The position numbers and the translations under genes are program-made. Of a stretch of 64,000 nt of DNA, positions 51,479 to 62,584 are shown in pieces; positions within the stretch are counted from its first letter, which is position 1; each line of letters opens with the position of its first letter. The notes beneath the pieces were generated by a model. That model was given only the letters and a program-made list of their open reading frames with translations, was not told the origin of the DNA and did not search any database. Origin of the DNA: Paramecium tetraurelia (taxonomy: Eukaryota > Ciliophora > Oligohymenophorea > Peniculida > Parameciidae); the NCBI RefSeq assembly GCF_000165425.1, contig NW_001799650.1, positions 124,001 through 188,000 on the forward strand, read 5' to 3'.

Positions 51479-54066
51479 TCATTTAAACTTATTTTCATAC
51501 CATTTTCTAAGACTTTAGGATTATTATTTAGCAACATAATTAAAAGTGTATTTTTCAGATTTGTTATATTATATTGTGTTATTTAACTATTCAAGGCCTT
51601 TAATTACATTATGAATATTATTATACGGCATGTACTCTTAAAAGATTTTAATTTAATCTATGCTAATATGATGGAATTGAAACTTAGTCTCAAATTCTGA
51701 TAGCTTATCCTTGTTTTACTCTTTGTATAAGGATTCTTCAACTTAAATGAGAAATTTAGAAGGAGTAGTTTTTTTTTTTTCAAAATTTTCTCTGGATGCA
51801 AGAATTGAAATATGCCTATCCGAAGGAATCACTTCCTTATCTGAATTAACAGTATTTTAAATTGAAATCATCTAATGAGGTTTCTTAATTGATTTTTTCC
51901 GATAATTAATGCGACTGCTGTAATCAGGAGACTTATATCTTGATTATTCATCATCTGAATTGTTATTAAAATCTGATTAAAATTTATTGAGGGAATCTTG
52001 AATGGTCGCTAGCATTCTTCTAGTGTTTATTTTATCCCCCTTTCTGCGATAACTCGTTCTCTTTTATGGATTCTTATTGATATTTTCCTTCTTTATCAGT
52101 GCTTCTAGATCAGGTTGATAAGTGAGCAATGGACAATTGATATTGAGATGCGAGCTTCTATTACAATGATTACAATTGAGCAAAATGGAGTTATAATTTG
52201 AATACAAAAGAATTTTATCTTTGATATGATTGAATCTTTCCATATCCTTTTTTTCATCCTTTATCAATTTCAAAAAGTTGGATCTATGAATCTAAACTAC
52301 CTCACTTTGAGTTCTACTTAAAGCACATGTTTTTGTTGGAAACCCTGTAAAAAACTAATATTCCCCAAAAGTCTGTCCTTTCGTTACTGATTATATAACT
52401 TATTGGCTTTGTTCTTCACAAATATCAACAATTCCTTCTTTTACAAAATATCTCTAAATAATTATATATATTACAAGGATTAATCATCAATTTCATATTA
52501 ATGATAAATATATTCCTCTGGTGAAAACAACAATCGGTTCATTTTTTAGGTCAATGCCTGTTGAGTTATCTTAGAGAATTGATCTGAGAATATTTTAATA
52601 GATTTCATAACTTATTCTGAGATATTTTGGTTCAACTCAAATCTTAAGCCTTTAGGTAATTCAGAAATAGTTTTATTAATAAATTCAATCTATTCGTAAT
52701 TAATGTTAGTCATTTTTTGTTTTAAGTAATTACGTATTCTAAATTGTAATGAGAGATCTACTTAATTATGGTTCATATAATTATTTAATTGCAATATTGC
52801 CCGTCTAAATTTGGTATAGATTTAAATACTTACTTTTAATTCTTATTTTGTTCATAGAGATTCCTCAAAATAATTCCTATTGAATTCATTGAATAAGCGA
52901 ATAAAAAACTTGAAAGCAGCATCATTAAATTAACAAATAACATTTCTACTTAGTTCTCAGGAGTGATGTCTCCATACCCTACAGTCGTAAGGGTCATTGT
53001 TGCCCAATAGAATGATGTATTATATCTGATCCATACTGATTCATGTCTAATTTATCTTTAAATTAACCAAGTCAATTGATTCGCTTCACTAATTACACCT
53101 ACGTAATGAAAGAGACAAGCCATAAAATGAGCGAAATAATATATGGATAAAATTAGAGTCAATAGATCAGCAGCATTACTTAGAGTATGTTTTAAATAAA
53201 TGTTCTCCATTTTTGTGTTTGTTCTCTTTAATTTAATGAGTACTATAATGTTTTACATTATCAACAGTATTTATTTGGATGAGTTGAATTCATTAAGAAT
53301 GTTTGGATAAATACCAATCCATAGTATCAAAGAGACTGCTTCAAAAATGGCTTGATGATTGATGTATTACTACAGTATATGTTTTCGATCCACTATCACT
53401 TCCCCTTAATCTATATAGGCTCTATTTATGGCCAAAATATTATCAATTATCAAATGAGTTATTAATCCTATTATTATTTTTGGAAATGAGTATTCATCAA
53501 AAGAAAAGCTTAGAAGAAAGGGGCAAATCCATAAAGCCAACAAGCTTGCTAGCAATGTGAGTAAGTCCCAAAAATACAAAAAAGGACTTTACGGCAATAG
53601 AATTGCTGATTATAATTTAGTTTAGTCATATTCTATCTTGATACATCAAATAAATACTCTGTAAGAATCGAAATATCTGAGGTTGAATATACTTTTCTGA
53701 GGATAAAATTTTGTCTTTCAAAGCATTTGGAAGGATATATGAGTTCAAAAGCAAATTTTATTTGAATTTTTATATAAGTCTATTTTTTCTTACTAGTCTG
53801 GAGAATTGCACATTTTCATCTATTTTATGGTTTATCTTTTACTCTAACTTAGGTTAATTATTCTAGACTGGATTGATTATTCTTGTTAATCTTTATAACC
53901 TCCGTCTGCTTACTAAATAACGATTAGGTTGATTATTAGGACTTTCTATCGATCTCAAAGATTCTTATGATTCCAAATGCTGTTTCTAGTATTAAGTTAA
54001 ATCAGGGATTTGTGTAATTTAAGGGCCAAAGATTGGTTATTCTAAGTTAGCCTAATCCTTGATCAT
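51479..54066 (-). CDS. Voltage-gated K+ channel with cyclic-nucleotide-binding domain
   Basis: 836 residues. Six membrane spans between residues 140 and 400 (S1 near LYFWDLLTLLASLLALWI), a weak S4 (NIIVLIKLKRTN), and the pore SFYWATMTLTTVGYGDITP with the K+ filter TVGYGD. A C-linker and a CNBD follow (SLYFVKEGIVDICEEQ, TKGQTFGEYQFFTGFP), as in EAG/HCN channels, then a tail with a CxxC...C cluster (NCNHCNRSSHLNINCP). Three introns: 25 bases (TAG) near 53650, 29 bases (TAG), and 52452-52474 (23 bases, GAG). Ciliates have many such channels that shape ciliary beating. A run of 12 A on the coding strand (51769-51780) is coding. Confidence 0.93.
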
Positions 54067-54239
54067 TATATAATTAATGTTATATATTTATTATTTAAAA
54101 TGGTTGTATAAAATATTAACTCAACCAATTCACATCATTCATAAACGACTTAATTTAGTTCCTATTTCATAATTCTTCCAAAATATGTATATTTATAATA
54201 ATATATTTAATAATTCCATTCAACTTTAACAATTTTAAA

Positions 54240-54422
54240 ATGGGCTGCTCTTTAAGAAAGTCTAAACCAAAACAAAGAGATGATATAGATTAAATAGAAC
54301 AATTGATATAATCAGATTGTCTAGGCATGGAATAAAATTACGCACTTATCAAGAATCCAATTGTAATGAGAAGGAATTGCAGTAAAGAGAAGCAGAAATT
54401 ATCAGATTCCAAACCTATATGA
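54240..54422 (+). CDS. Small lipidated basic protein
   Basis: 60 residues, intronless. It begins MGCSLRKSKPKQRDDIDQIE: Gly2 and Cys3 form a typical dual myristoyl/palmitoyl anchor followed by basic residues. The rest is polar and disordered. It lies divergent from the K+ channel gene, 173 bases between starts, so the two may share a promoter. No family known. Confidence 0.6.
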
Positions 54423-54472
54423 TTATTTATTTTATATACTTATCTTTCTGATTATTATAATACTATTGCAAC

Positions 54473-55590
54473 TCATTCAAAATGAATGGCTCTGATGTCT
54501 AAATTCAAGTCATCTTTTCTGAGAATCTTCGACAACATATTCTTACTTTTAAAACATTTTCCTTCACTCTTGTATATTGATTCAAATATTGAATTATCCT
54601 AACTGGACTTTCTATACTTATTTTACTAATCAACATTTTTTAATTTAAAATGCTTATCTAATTTTGATCCTATCTGAACGCTTGTAGTTAATTCTATAAA
54701 GCCTTGAAAGATATAACGTTTAAATAACTAGATTGAATATAGAATGAAGTCAGAAATCTATATCAATAAATTTAAGTTGACTTTTACTGATGTTATACTA
54801 TCTTCTGAAATAAATTTCTTTTACTAATATCAATATTAAAAATCATTAATATATTTCTTAATCATTAAACAATTATTTTCTGTTGAATAAGGGTATGCTT
54901 AATAATATGTATTATAATTAAAATAATAAGTAGAAAAGTAATAAGACTCAAATTTAACATAGGATGTCTTATGTATATTTATTCAGTTCTGCAGGCTGGC
55001 TATAAATTTTAAGATATAATATTCATAAATGGGGAGCAACTTTTACTTATTCATCTATAATTTCTATTGAAAAAAAACTTGCACCATTAGGAAATTATTT
55101 AGATTTATGATGATCTTGATCCAAAATGGTATAAAGCTAAGTTGCCATTTTTATAGGAGAATATAGATCAAAACATCCCTCTTGGATTCTAAATTATTAT
55201 TTTATAAATTAACTAAGCAGACTTATGTAGATCTAATTGAGTCATATAATGAAAAACCATAAATAATGACAATCATAATTGAGTAAGCGCAATTCTTATT
55301 CAAAATATATTTTAATAGATTTATTAATTTGTCACTTATTTTTTTCAGATGTAATAATTAATCATTAAATTTTGTTAAAAGACATAGCTAAAATATCATA
55401 GTATTTATAACAAAAACATAGAGTTTTAATTTTTAAATTAAGAATTTTGGAAGATCAATAATGTGATTAGCAAGATTTCAATAATAAGTATAGGAATTAA
55501 ATAACTTGAGACAATTCTGTTAGGTTTTTTATTCTAAAAAATGAATACAATTATTTTTTAAATTATTGATTTAATATAATAATAAGTCTA
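54473..55590 (-). CDS. Membrane protein gene or remnant, structure unresolved
   Basis: The minus strand is open in successive blocks ending at TGA 54475-54473. The upstream blocks hold hydrophobic spans (SYLIPILIIEILLITLLIFQ near 55480; AYSIMIVIIYGFSLYDSI near 55260). The end is basic and soluble (FKSKNMLSKILRKDDLNLDI). I could not place a start codon or all junctions. It may be a short relative of the PAS-type membrane family or a decaying copy. Confidence 0.35.
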
Positions 55591-55767
55591 TGTCAAAATG
55601 GAGAATAGTTAATATGATGAAAAATGTTATTTTTGCAAAACAAAAATATGAGAAATTAGTATTAACTACTTTAGAGAACATACTAGAGTATAATGAGTTC
55701 ATAGTATTTATGCAAATATAATCTTTTATAAAATTTATAGTATATTAAATAATACGAAATTAAAGTA

Positions 55768-57019
55768 TCAATCAATTAAATATAATATTTAATTGATCTG
55801 AACCAATATTTAATTCAAAAAGCCCATTCTGCTTTTGTTCTTCTTCTGAGTTTCTTGTTTTCTTTTAATGAAGCTATGCTGATAGAAATCAGTAAGCTTA
55901 ATTAAATCATATATGTAATATCCTATCAATGATTTGTAGAGCAGCAAGAAATCTGAATGCTAAGGGTTCCATAGATCGCACTATCCCCAAGGATACTGTC
56001 TGCCTTAAATCTTCTTGCCTTAATCATTGTAATATTCATAAGTAGAAGCAATAATCATGAAGGGAGAACACTATCCAAATTCTCCTTGCTTGAGTTATTG
56101 TTTAAATTATTCATCATTAATTTTGAGACAATCATAGATATCAATTTTGAATTCTTTAAAGGTCTTATTGTATCTTAGTTTTAATTCAAGAACTTCTGAT
56201 TTTGTATATTAATCTCCTCTGGCCAGGATTGGAATAACATTTACTAAGTTGGATAACTTTTGTAAATATAGAATATCCTCATTAAAGTATGCAGGTCCAC
56301 TGAGAAAGTAAAGACATAAGTGAATCTATGGAATAATTAAAAAGTGCTTACTCGTTCGTCATTTACTAGCTTAGACATCTGAGAATAGAGGGTTTTATTT
56401 AGGTAGGCATACTTGTTCCTTCGAATTTAGGTTTTAAACTAGGATATGGGATATTGGATACCTTCTAATCGATAAAATGTCTGAGTTCCTTAAACCATTC
56501 TTTTTAGTCATTTTTTTAAAAACCTTTTGTGTCGAAGATATTTAAATAAACAATTTGGTTTTCGTATTCAATCACTCCCATAGATTCTTGGACTTAATTA
56601 GTTTAGGAAGAGTTTCCCTGATATTGTCTCGCTATAGGTTTCTATATAATGAATATTTTTGGAATTTACTTTATTTAGTAAAGCATCAACGAAAGTGGTT
56701 TTTCCACTTCCGGACTGCCCTGCAATTAATAGGTTTAATGTGACTTAACTCTTTTACGACCCACACGCAAGAGATAATTGGTTTTTGTCAATGTGTGATT
56801 AAGTATATGAGCTTAAAAGTAATGGATCTGAAAACTCTTTACTTTCAATTTTTGCACTTGGAATCCTTATTTCTTCTTATGAAGAGATAGGAAAAATGGA
56901 TTTCCTTCAAGATTATTTCAAAAGTTACGTAGTATGACTGTTATCAAAGTCAATTTTTTTACAATGGCTTTGGGTAAATAAGAAACGTTATTACATCCAT
57001 TTACATTAGAGATTTTCAT
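55768..57019 (-). CDS. Septin
   Basis: About 385 residues. GTP-binding cytoskeletal filament protein. G1 AGQSGSGKTT, G3 DTKGF, septin-unique SGPAYFNED, G4 in the weaker form ARGD (usual AKAD), and the family signature GRQYPWGQCDLWNPQHSDF, then DLIKLTDFYQHSF. Short basic coiled-coil tail. Three introns in the G domain (28, 23 and 26 bases, all TAG) are fixed by the motifs. The first 40 codons from ATG 57019 need at least one more intron that I could not place, so the start is tentative. A role in cortex or division furrow is inferred from the family. Confidence 0.85.
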
Positions 57020-57381
57020 CCTTTGTAATAGACTATTAGGGAATAGGTGATGGACTTGAGAATAGATCAATCATTTTTATTGTGTTTTATTTTATTTTCA
57101 AAATAACAATCACATTACAAAAATAACATAAATGGTTGAAAAATTGATGATAATAAATTCGGTTTTTTTCAAGATAATACATACTAAAAATAGTGATAAC
57201 CAAGAATAAATAGAAATGGAGCTTGTAAAATAATAGAAAACAAAATAATCCAGATATTATATATCAAGAATAATAAGTAAATAAATGAATAATTAATATT
57301 TATTATTAATGTTGTAATTGATAAGAAAATTAAGAAAATTAGAAATTAAAATTTAAATTAAATTTCTAATTGCATAATTAA
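57020..57381. other. Intergenic region
   Basis: About 360 AT-rich bases between the KDM6-like stop and the septin start, both on the minus strand. No gene seen. Confidence 0.5.
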
Positions 57382-59128
57382 TCAATAATTTTTACTTCGT
57401 TTCTTTGTGGGTTATGATTTATCAATAGATTGTTTCCTACCTCTGGTCTTTTATTTATCATTATTTTCTGTTGTTTTTACATCAACCTCAGAATCAATTC
57501 TCTCAACTTTCTTTTTCTTCATTTTATCAGTTCCATGCAGCATTGAATTTAACTTGTGCTATCCTCTGTATTTCAATTACGCTGGCTTAAGTTCCTGTTG
57601 AATTGAACACTTTGTTTTTCCAGTATAAGAACAACAGAACTCTTGGTTGCAATTTGTTGGTTATGCTTACAATAAGAAATAAAAGCAATGATATCTGTAT
57701 TTCATGGAAATATGTAGACCTTTATGATTGGACTTATCCAGAACACAATCTAAACATAAATATTGCTCATTGTCATGGTAAAAATATAAAAATATCTCAT
57801 GTTCGCATTTAGAACACAATTAAACCTATTTACAACACTCAACCAATGAAAATGATGGTGGGTCTATCAAATTTAACTTTCTATTTTCTTAATCAAAATA
57901 ATTTTGAAGTTCTAATTAAATTCTCTCGATTGCCATCTATGATAAAGACTTTTCGTGGATATATAAATCTAACATCAAATTCTTATATGGAATTACAGTT
58001 CTGTAATTAATTTCTTTATTTAAAGTGTGTCTTTCACTCATGGCTTCAAGAGTCACATCATCTAAAGCAACCTAATTCCATGCTGTATTGATAGTTTATC
58101 CAAAAGACTTGACCCAATGTAAACACCCAGCACCTAAGATTACAATATCCCCTTTCTTTTACAATGTGTATCTAAAAGGTATTGCATTTTTCAAAAAGAA
58201 TTCAGGTTCCTTAAACCACAAACCTTCATTTTTAAATATGTCTGTGTCATAAAGTTCTAAGACTTTTTATCTTAATTTTTACACATGCTCATTATCGACT
58301 GTGATCCAAACACAATCTGCAGGACCATGATTGATATTGATAGCATTAACACTAAGGTTTTCTTAATGACCCCCTGTCCATACTCCATCTGTTTTAATAT
58401 AAATTTAAGGTATATTTACACCATCTATTTCCTATCTTAAGTAGCTTAATCCATCATTATCACCTTGAGGTCTCAAACACTTTGGTAAGAACTGTTTTAA
58501 ATGGTTTATTTCCTTATCCCATCCTTGCATGTTAACGTTTACAGCAAATAATCTTTGTTCTGCTGAAAGTCTTTCCTTTTTGATAATTTTTGATGGATCA
58601 TCAAGGTAATCCACATAATCCATAATTTTCATTCCTTCCAACTGTTAATTTATTTTGCAAGGTTAAAATGAATCATATCCAGGCTATTATACTCTGATAT
58701 CAATGGATTAGTTGCCATGATTCTATTTGAGAGCTTCAAAATTAAAAAACACATTTATCATTTATAATGCTTTTGGATCTATTGTGAGAATACTTATTTG
58801 ATGTTTTAACCAAGATAACGACTTCTGTTCATATATTTTTAGCATTTCATTATAATTATAATAATATGGTTTTCCTATGCAAGAACCATCAACCATTGAT
58901 TTGTATTCATATGCAATTACTTTGCTTTGATAGAAACTTACCCAATCGTCCTCTTTCAAATACTCAGGCAACTCCCTTTGACAAAATACCTCAATGTAAA
59001 CTTATATAAAATACTTTAACGAACCCTCCATCCTTCATAACTTGATCATAGACTTATTGCCCATTAGCATTGAGTAAGTTTCGCTCTTGCAAAGAAAGCG
59101 GCAAATTATCCAATAAATATTTTTGCAT
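57382..59128 (-). CDS. JmjC histone demethylase, KDM6/UTX-like
   Basis: 573 residues. JmjC core: GGHQENLSVNAININHGPAD gives the iron-binding H-x-E, and VILGAGCLHWVKSFG the distal His; TINTAWNQVALDD and ERHTLNKEINYRTVIPYKNL match the UTX/JMJD3 subgroup, which removes methyl groups from H3K27. The UTX-type zinc module follows (CSKCEHEIFLYF, then LCLDCVLDKSNHK), and a basic nuclear-localisation tail (KTRGRKQSIDKS, TKKRSKN). One intron, 58990-59014 (25 bases, GAG). No TPRs are present, unlike animal UTX. Target lysine is inferred from the subgroup, not shown. Confidence 0.88.
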
Positions 59129-60081
59129 TCTAAAATTTATCCTACTAAAATTATTAAATTTAATAATTAATCTCAACTTCTGAGAACCAATAAATTACAG
59201 ATTAATCTCTTCCTTCTAATAATTAACTCATCTTATCTGGTGAGTTTAAAAATAATTAACATGATTTTTTTTCTAAAATTTTATATTACTATATGATTTA
59301 TTTGAATTATTATATCAACTTTGAAGAACTGCAAACAAACATAAATGCTTTCTTTTACAATCATTAATTCAAACTTAAATAAAATTTTCATTTATTCCTC
59401 AGTATTAAGGAACTTATTGTAAATATTAGAAAATTCCAATTGAATAAACAAGTTTATGGATAACCTTAATATACAGATTACAAATTGTATATTACCATTA
59501 CATATCCTGAGAACGTTAAATAATTAAATATGCCGCATCATTTTAATCACAATTGAATAGATCATGACAATGCAATATTCTGAAAATAGATTGTTCTAAT
59601 GTTATAATTCTTAAATCTTAAATAAATATATTAAATTAATTTTTTTGTTTAATTTTTTTTAATATAGAGTATGCAGTGAAGTAATAATTAATAATTTCTA
59701 TTTTTAGATATAAAAGTTAACTTATTATTCACGCCTAACTTAAATGATTTAAAATTCGCTGATTCTAATTGCCTTGATTTTTGATCTATAGGATGACTTC
59801 ATTTACATAATTTAATCTTTATCAAGATGATGGGAGCCTTGGTAAATAAATAAAAAGTGTTGAAATCCTATCACTAATTCTGAAATTTAGTTTTATTATA
59901 AATTACAATTGAATTAAATCTTAATTCTATTTGTAATCAATTTCATAATGAAAGTTTAATTTTTAATCATACATTATAATTTATTGTTTATAGCAAATAC
60001 AATTTTTAAGTAATGAAAATTGGATAATACGAATTATATACATAAAGACAATATACATAAATACTATTCACAATGTAGAAG
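59129..60081. other. Gene-poor AT-rich stretch
   Basis: 950 bases with no supported gene. Upstream of the KDM6-like gene and downstream of the small gene at 60082. No repeat or RNA gene recognised. Confidence 0.5.
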
Positions 60082-60495
60082 TCATGCTTGATAATCTGAA
60101 TTTAATCTAAATCTAACTTTCTTGATACCGCCCAATAATTTAAAAGTATAATCTGATATTTCTTCAAATTAATGTTTTACTGGTGAAAGACTCTTGGTTT
60201 GATTATCAGCAGATTCTTTTTCTTTTTTCTCATAAAAAGCTTCCATTGAGTTCAGTGACCTGACATATGCTTCTTTACTAATCAATGTGCTAGTGTGCAA
60301 TAAGGTTTTGGTCCATTCTTTAGTGGTTGCCAAAGAACCAACCTAACTCAGCTCTTTCCGAGCGATATGAGATTGGTTTTTTAATTTGACATCATCTTTG
60401 CTTTTTGGAGTCCAAATAAGAAGTTCCTCATATTTAATACACAAAGCATCGTTTTCTTCCTGATCCTCGATTATATTACTAATTGAAGAATCCAT
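60082..60495 (-). CDS. Small hypothetical protein
   Basis: An intronless 137-residue frame from ATG 60495 (MDSSISNIIEDQEENDALCI) to TGA 60084-60082. Helical, charged, with no membrane segment or signal. The frame remains open upstream of the ATG, and a coding-like segment at about 60590-60706 could be an extra 5' exon. No family recognised. Confidence 0.55.
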
Positions 60496-60837
60496 TTATT
60501 GATATGTATGAATTCTGTTTTTTTAAGTGAAAATTATTATTAAAGTGGAGAGAAAACTTAAAATCTATTAATAATTTCAAAGAGTTACTTCACCAATTAG
60601 ACGGGGTGCTCTCCTTGAGGCAATGTCGAGATAAGGACATAGGATTTTATTATTAAAACTCAATTTGGTTCTTTGTGAGTTGAATTGTGCGATATTGCGT
60701 AATCATTGCTGAATGATATGAATCAAGGTGGAAATTAAAATAATTATAATGAATTATGCGCATTGCATATGATTTTACTAGTTCTATATTTATTTTTCTA
60801 CATATACCATAATAAAATATTTAAAGCATTAATATCT
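60496..60837. other. Divergent spacer with a GC-richer island
   Basis: About 340 bases. The segment 60590-60706 is of higher complexity than typical spacers and, on the minus strand, holds a short open frame (ATG at 60706, MITQYRTIQLTKNQIEF). It could be a first exon of the 60082 gene, a separate small gene or a non-coding RNA. Confidence 0.4.
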
Positions 60838-61871
60838 ATGAAAAATTTATACATTGTCGCATTGTTGAGTATTTCACTTCTTTCATTATAATTGTACAAT
60901 TCTGAACAATAGACAGATGAATACTCCAAATGGAAATAACACCATCAAAAATTATACTAAGGAGTTGAGGACACCTACAGAAAATAAATATTCCACCAGA
61001 ATTTATAAATTGTCAATGACCACAATGCCAGATATAATCAAGGATTAGAAAACTTCGAAATTGAAGCCAACTAATTTGCTGACTTAACTTTTGATGAATT
61101 CTCATCTCTTTATTTATATTCGTCATATCCAGATTAGGAATATATAAACAACTCATTTGAGAAAACAACCAAGAAATAGAAAAAAACAATTAAGGCCGAT
61201 TTACCCGATCATTATGATTGGTCAACAACTATATAGGGTTATTCTTAACCATACGATCAATAGAAATGTCTAGGATCTTGGGCCTTTGCTGTGGCTGGCT
61301 CTATTGAAGGCGCCAGGTATCTTGGAGGGTATGAATAAATCTCACCTCAATATTTGATAAATTGTGTTTATTAAGTTAACCCTTGTTTAGAAGGAGGAGT
61401 AAAAAGTACTTGGGATTGGGTCACTAATAATGAAAATTATATAGATTTATATACATCTGTTCCTTATACTGGAACAAAAGCAGCTTGTGTAGAATCTAAG
61501 GACAATATCTAGTTGTTAAATGGTTATGAGATGATCAATCAAGATTCATTTGTTGAAGACTCAGATTATTATTAAGCATTATCAGAAAATATAGTTGTGT
61601 AAATTATATCATTATCATAAGCTCACCAGTTTCAGTTTCAAGCATTTATTTCTAATTATATAAGCAAGGTGTTTATGACAAACCTTGCGGAGACAGTTTG
61701 AATTATGATGCCTTAGTTGTAGGATATGATGCCAGAACAGATTAAGGCTACCCAGCATATTATAAATTAAAGATGTCTTGGAGTTCTGCTTTTGGAGAAT
61801 AAGGATATATTAAAATCGCCATGGCAAACAAATGTATCTATGCTAAATAATCATTTGCAAACAGAGTTTGA
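60838..61871 (+). CDS. Papain-family (cathepsin L-like) pseudoprotease
   Basis: 336 residues with a signal peptide (MKNLYIVALLSISLLSLQ), an I29-type pro-region (YSKWKQHHQKLY; NQFADLTFDEF) and a C1A mature domain (LPDHYDWSTT). The catalytic Cys segment reads QKCLGSWAFAVAGS, with Ser at the Cys position of CGSCWAF. The His loop reads LNYDALVVGYD instead of NHAVLVVGY, and the Asn loop reads LKMSWSSAFGEQGYIKI instead of KNSWG. So all three catalytic residues are replaced. One intron at 61599-61621 (23 bases, AAG) restores frame and motif continuity. Probably secreted or lysosomal and non-proteolytic; binding or regulatory role inferred. Confidence 0.88.
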
Positions 61872-62584
61872 GATTATACATCAATAGCAATTTCCATAAT
61901 TCATAAATACATATATTAATGAAAATAAGAAATTCTAATTCTCATAAATTTTTAATTATATATTATATGTGCTTCAGAAGAAATTATGAATTAATTATCT
62001 TACAAACTAAAAACTAAAAATAATCCTTTTTTTCAAATTCCTCATATAATTTAGCAACTTTATTTATTAAAGTAACATATTTTAATTATTAAAATTTCTT
62101 ATTAAAATGGTGAAATCAATTTTTTCAAATATACAATTTTGTAATACAAATAGCCCTTTTTGTGAAAAATTTTGATTTGATTTAGTGGTATAATGAATAT
62201 AAAATATAAATTGAAATCAAAAATACTACTATTTAATTTAATTAACTCGAAGGAGAATTAAGGATTGTTGGTGATAGTAATCTTTTGAGAAAACATGATA
62301 CTCATATTTTGCTTGTATGTATCTCTTAAATATTCCATAATAATCTAAAAGTTATTCTTGTAAACTTAATGTTGAAATCAGGAATTATAAGTTCATTCAT
62401 TCATTTTATCTTATATTAAAATTGAATTATCTTTATTTGATTTATTGTAAACAAAATCGATGACCCATGATATTATGATTTATCAATCACTCAGAATGTG
62501 AGTGTAAATTGCACAATGTAATATTAATAAATATTGTCTAATTTTTTATTCATATTTATATTGTCATCATAATCTCAATTATAT
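61872..62584. other. Convergent gene-poor spacer
   Basis: About 710 AT-rich bases between the 3' ends of the pseudoprotease and Pumilio genes. Nothing recognised. Confidence 0.5.

Noticed and set aside
60596-60760. Possible C/D-box snoRNA or snRNA.
   Set aside because: Box-like bits exist but no convincing paired C/D boxes or known snRNA signature, and the segment is also open for translation.
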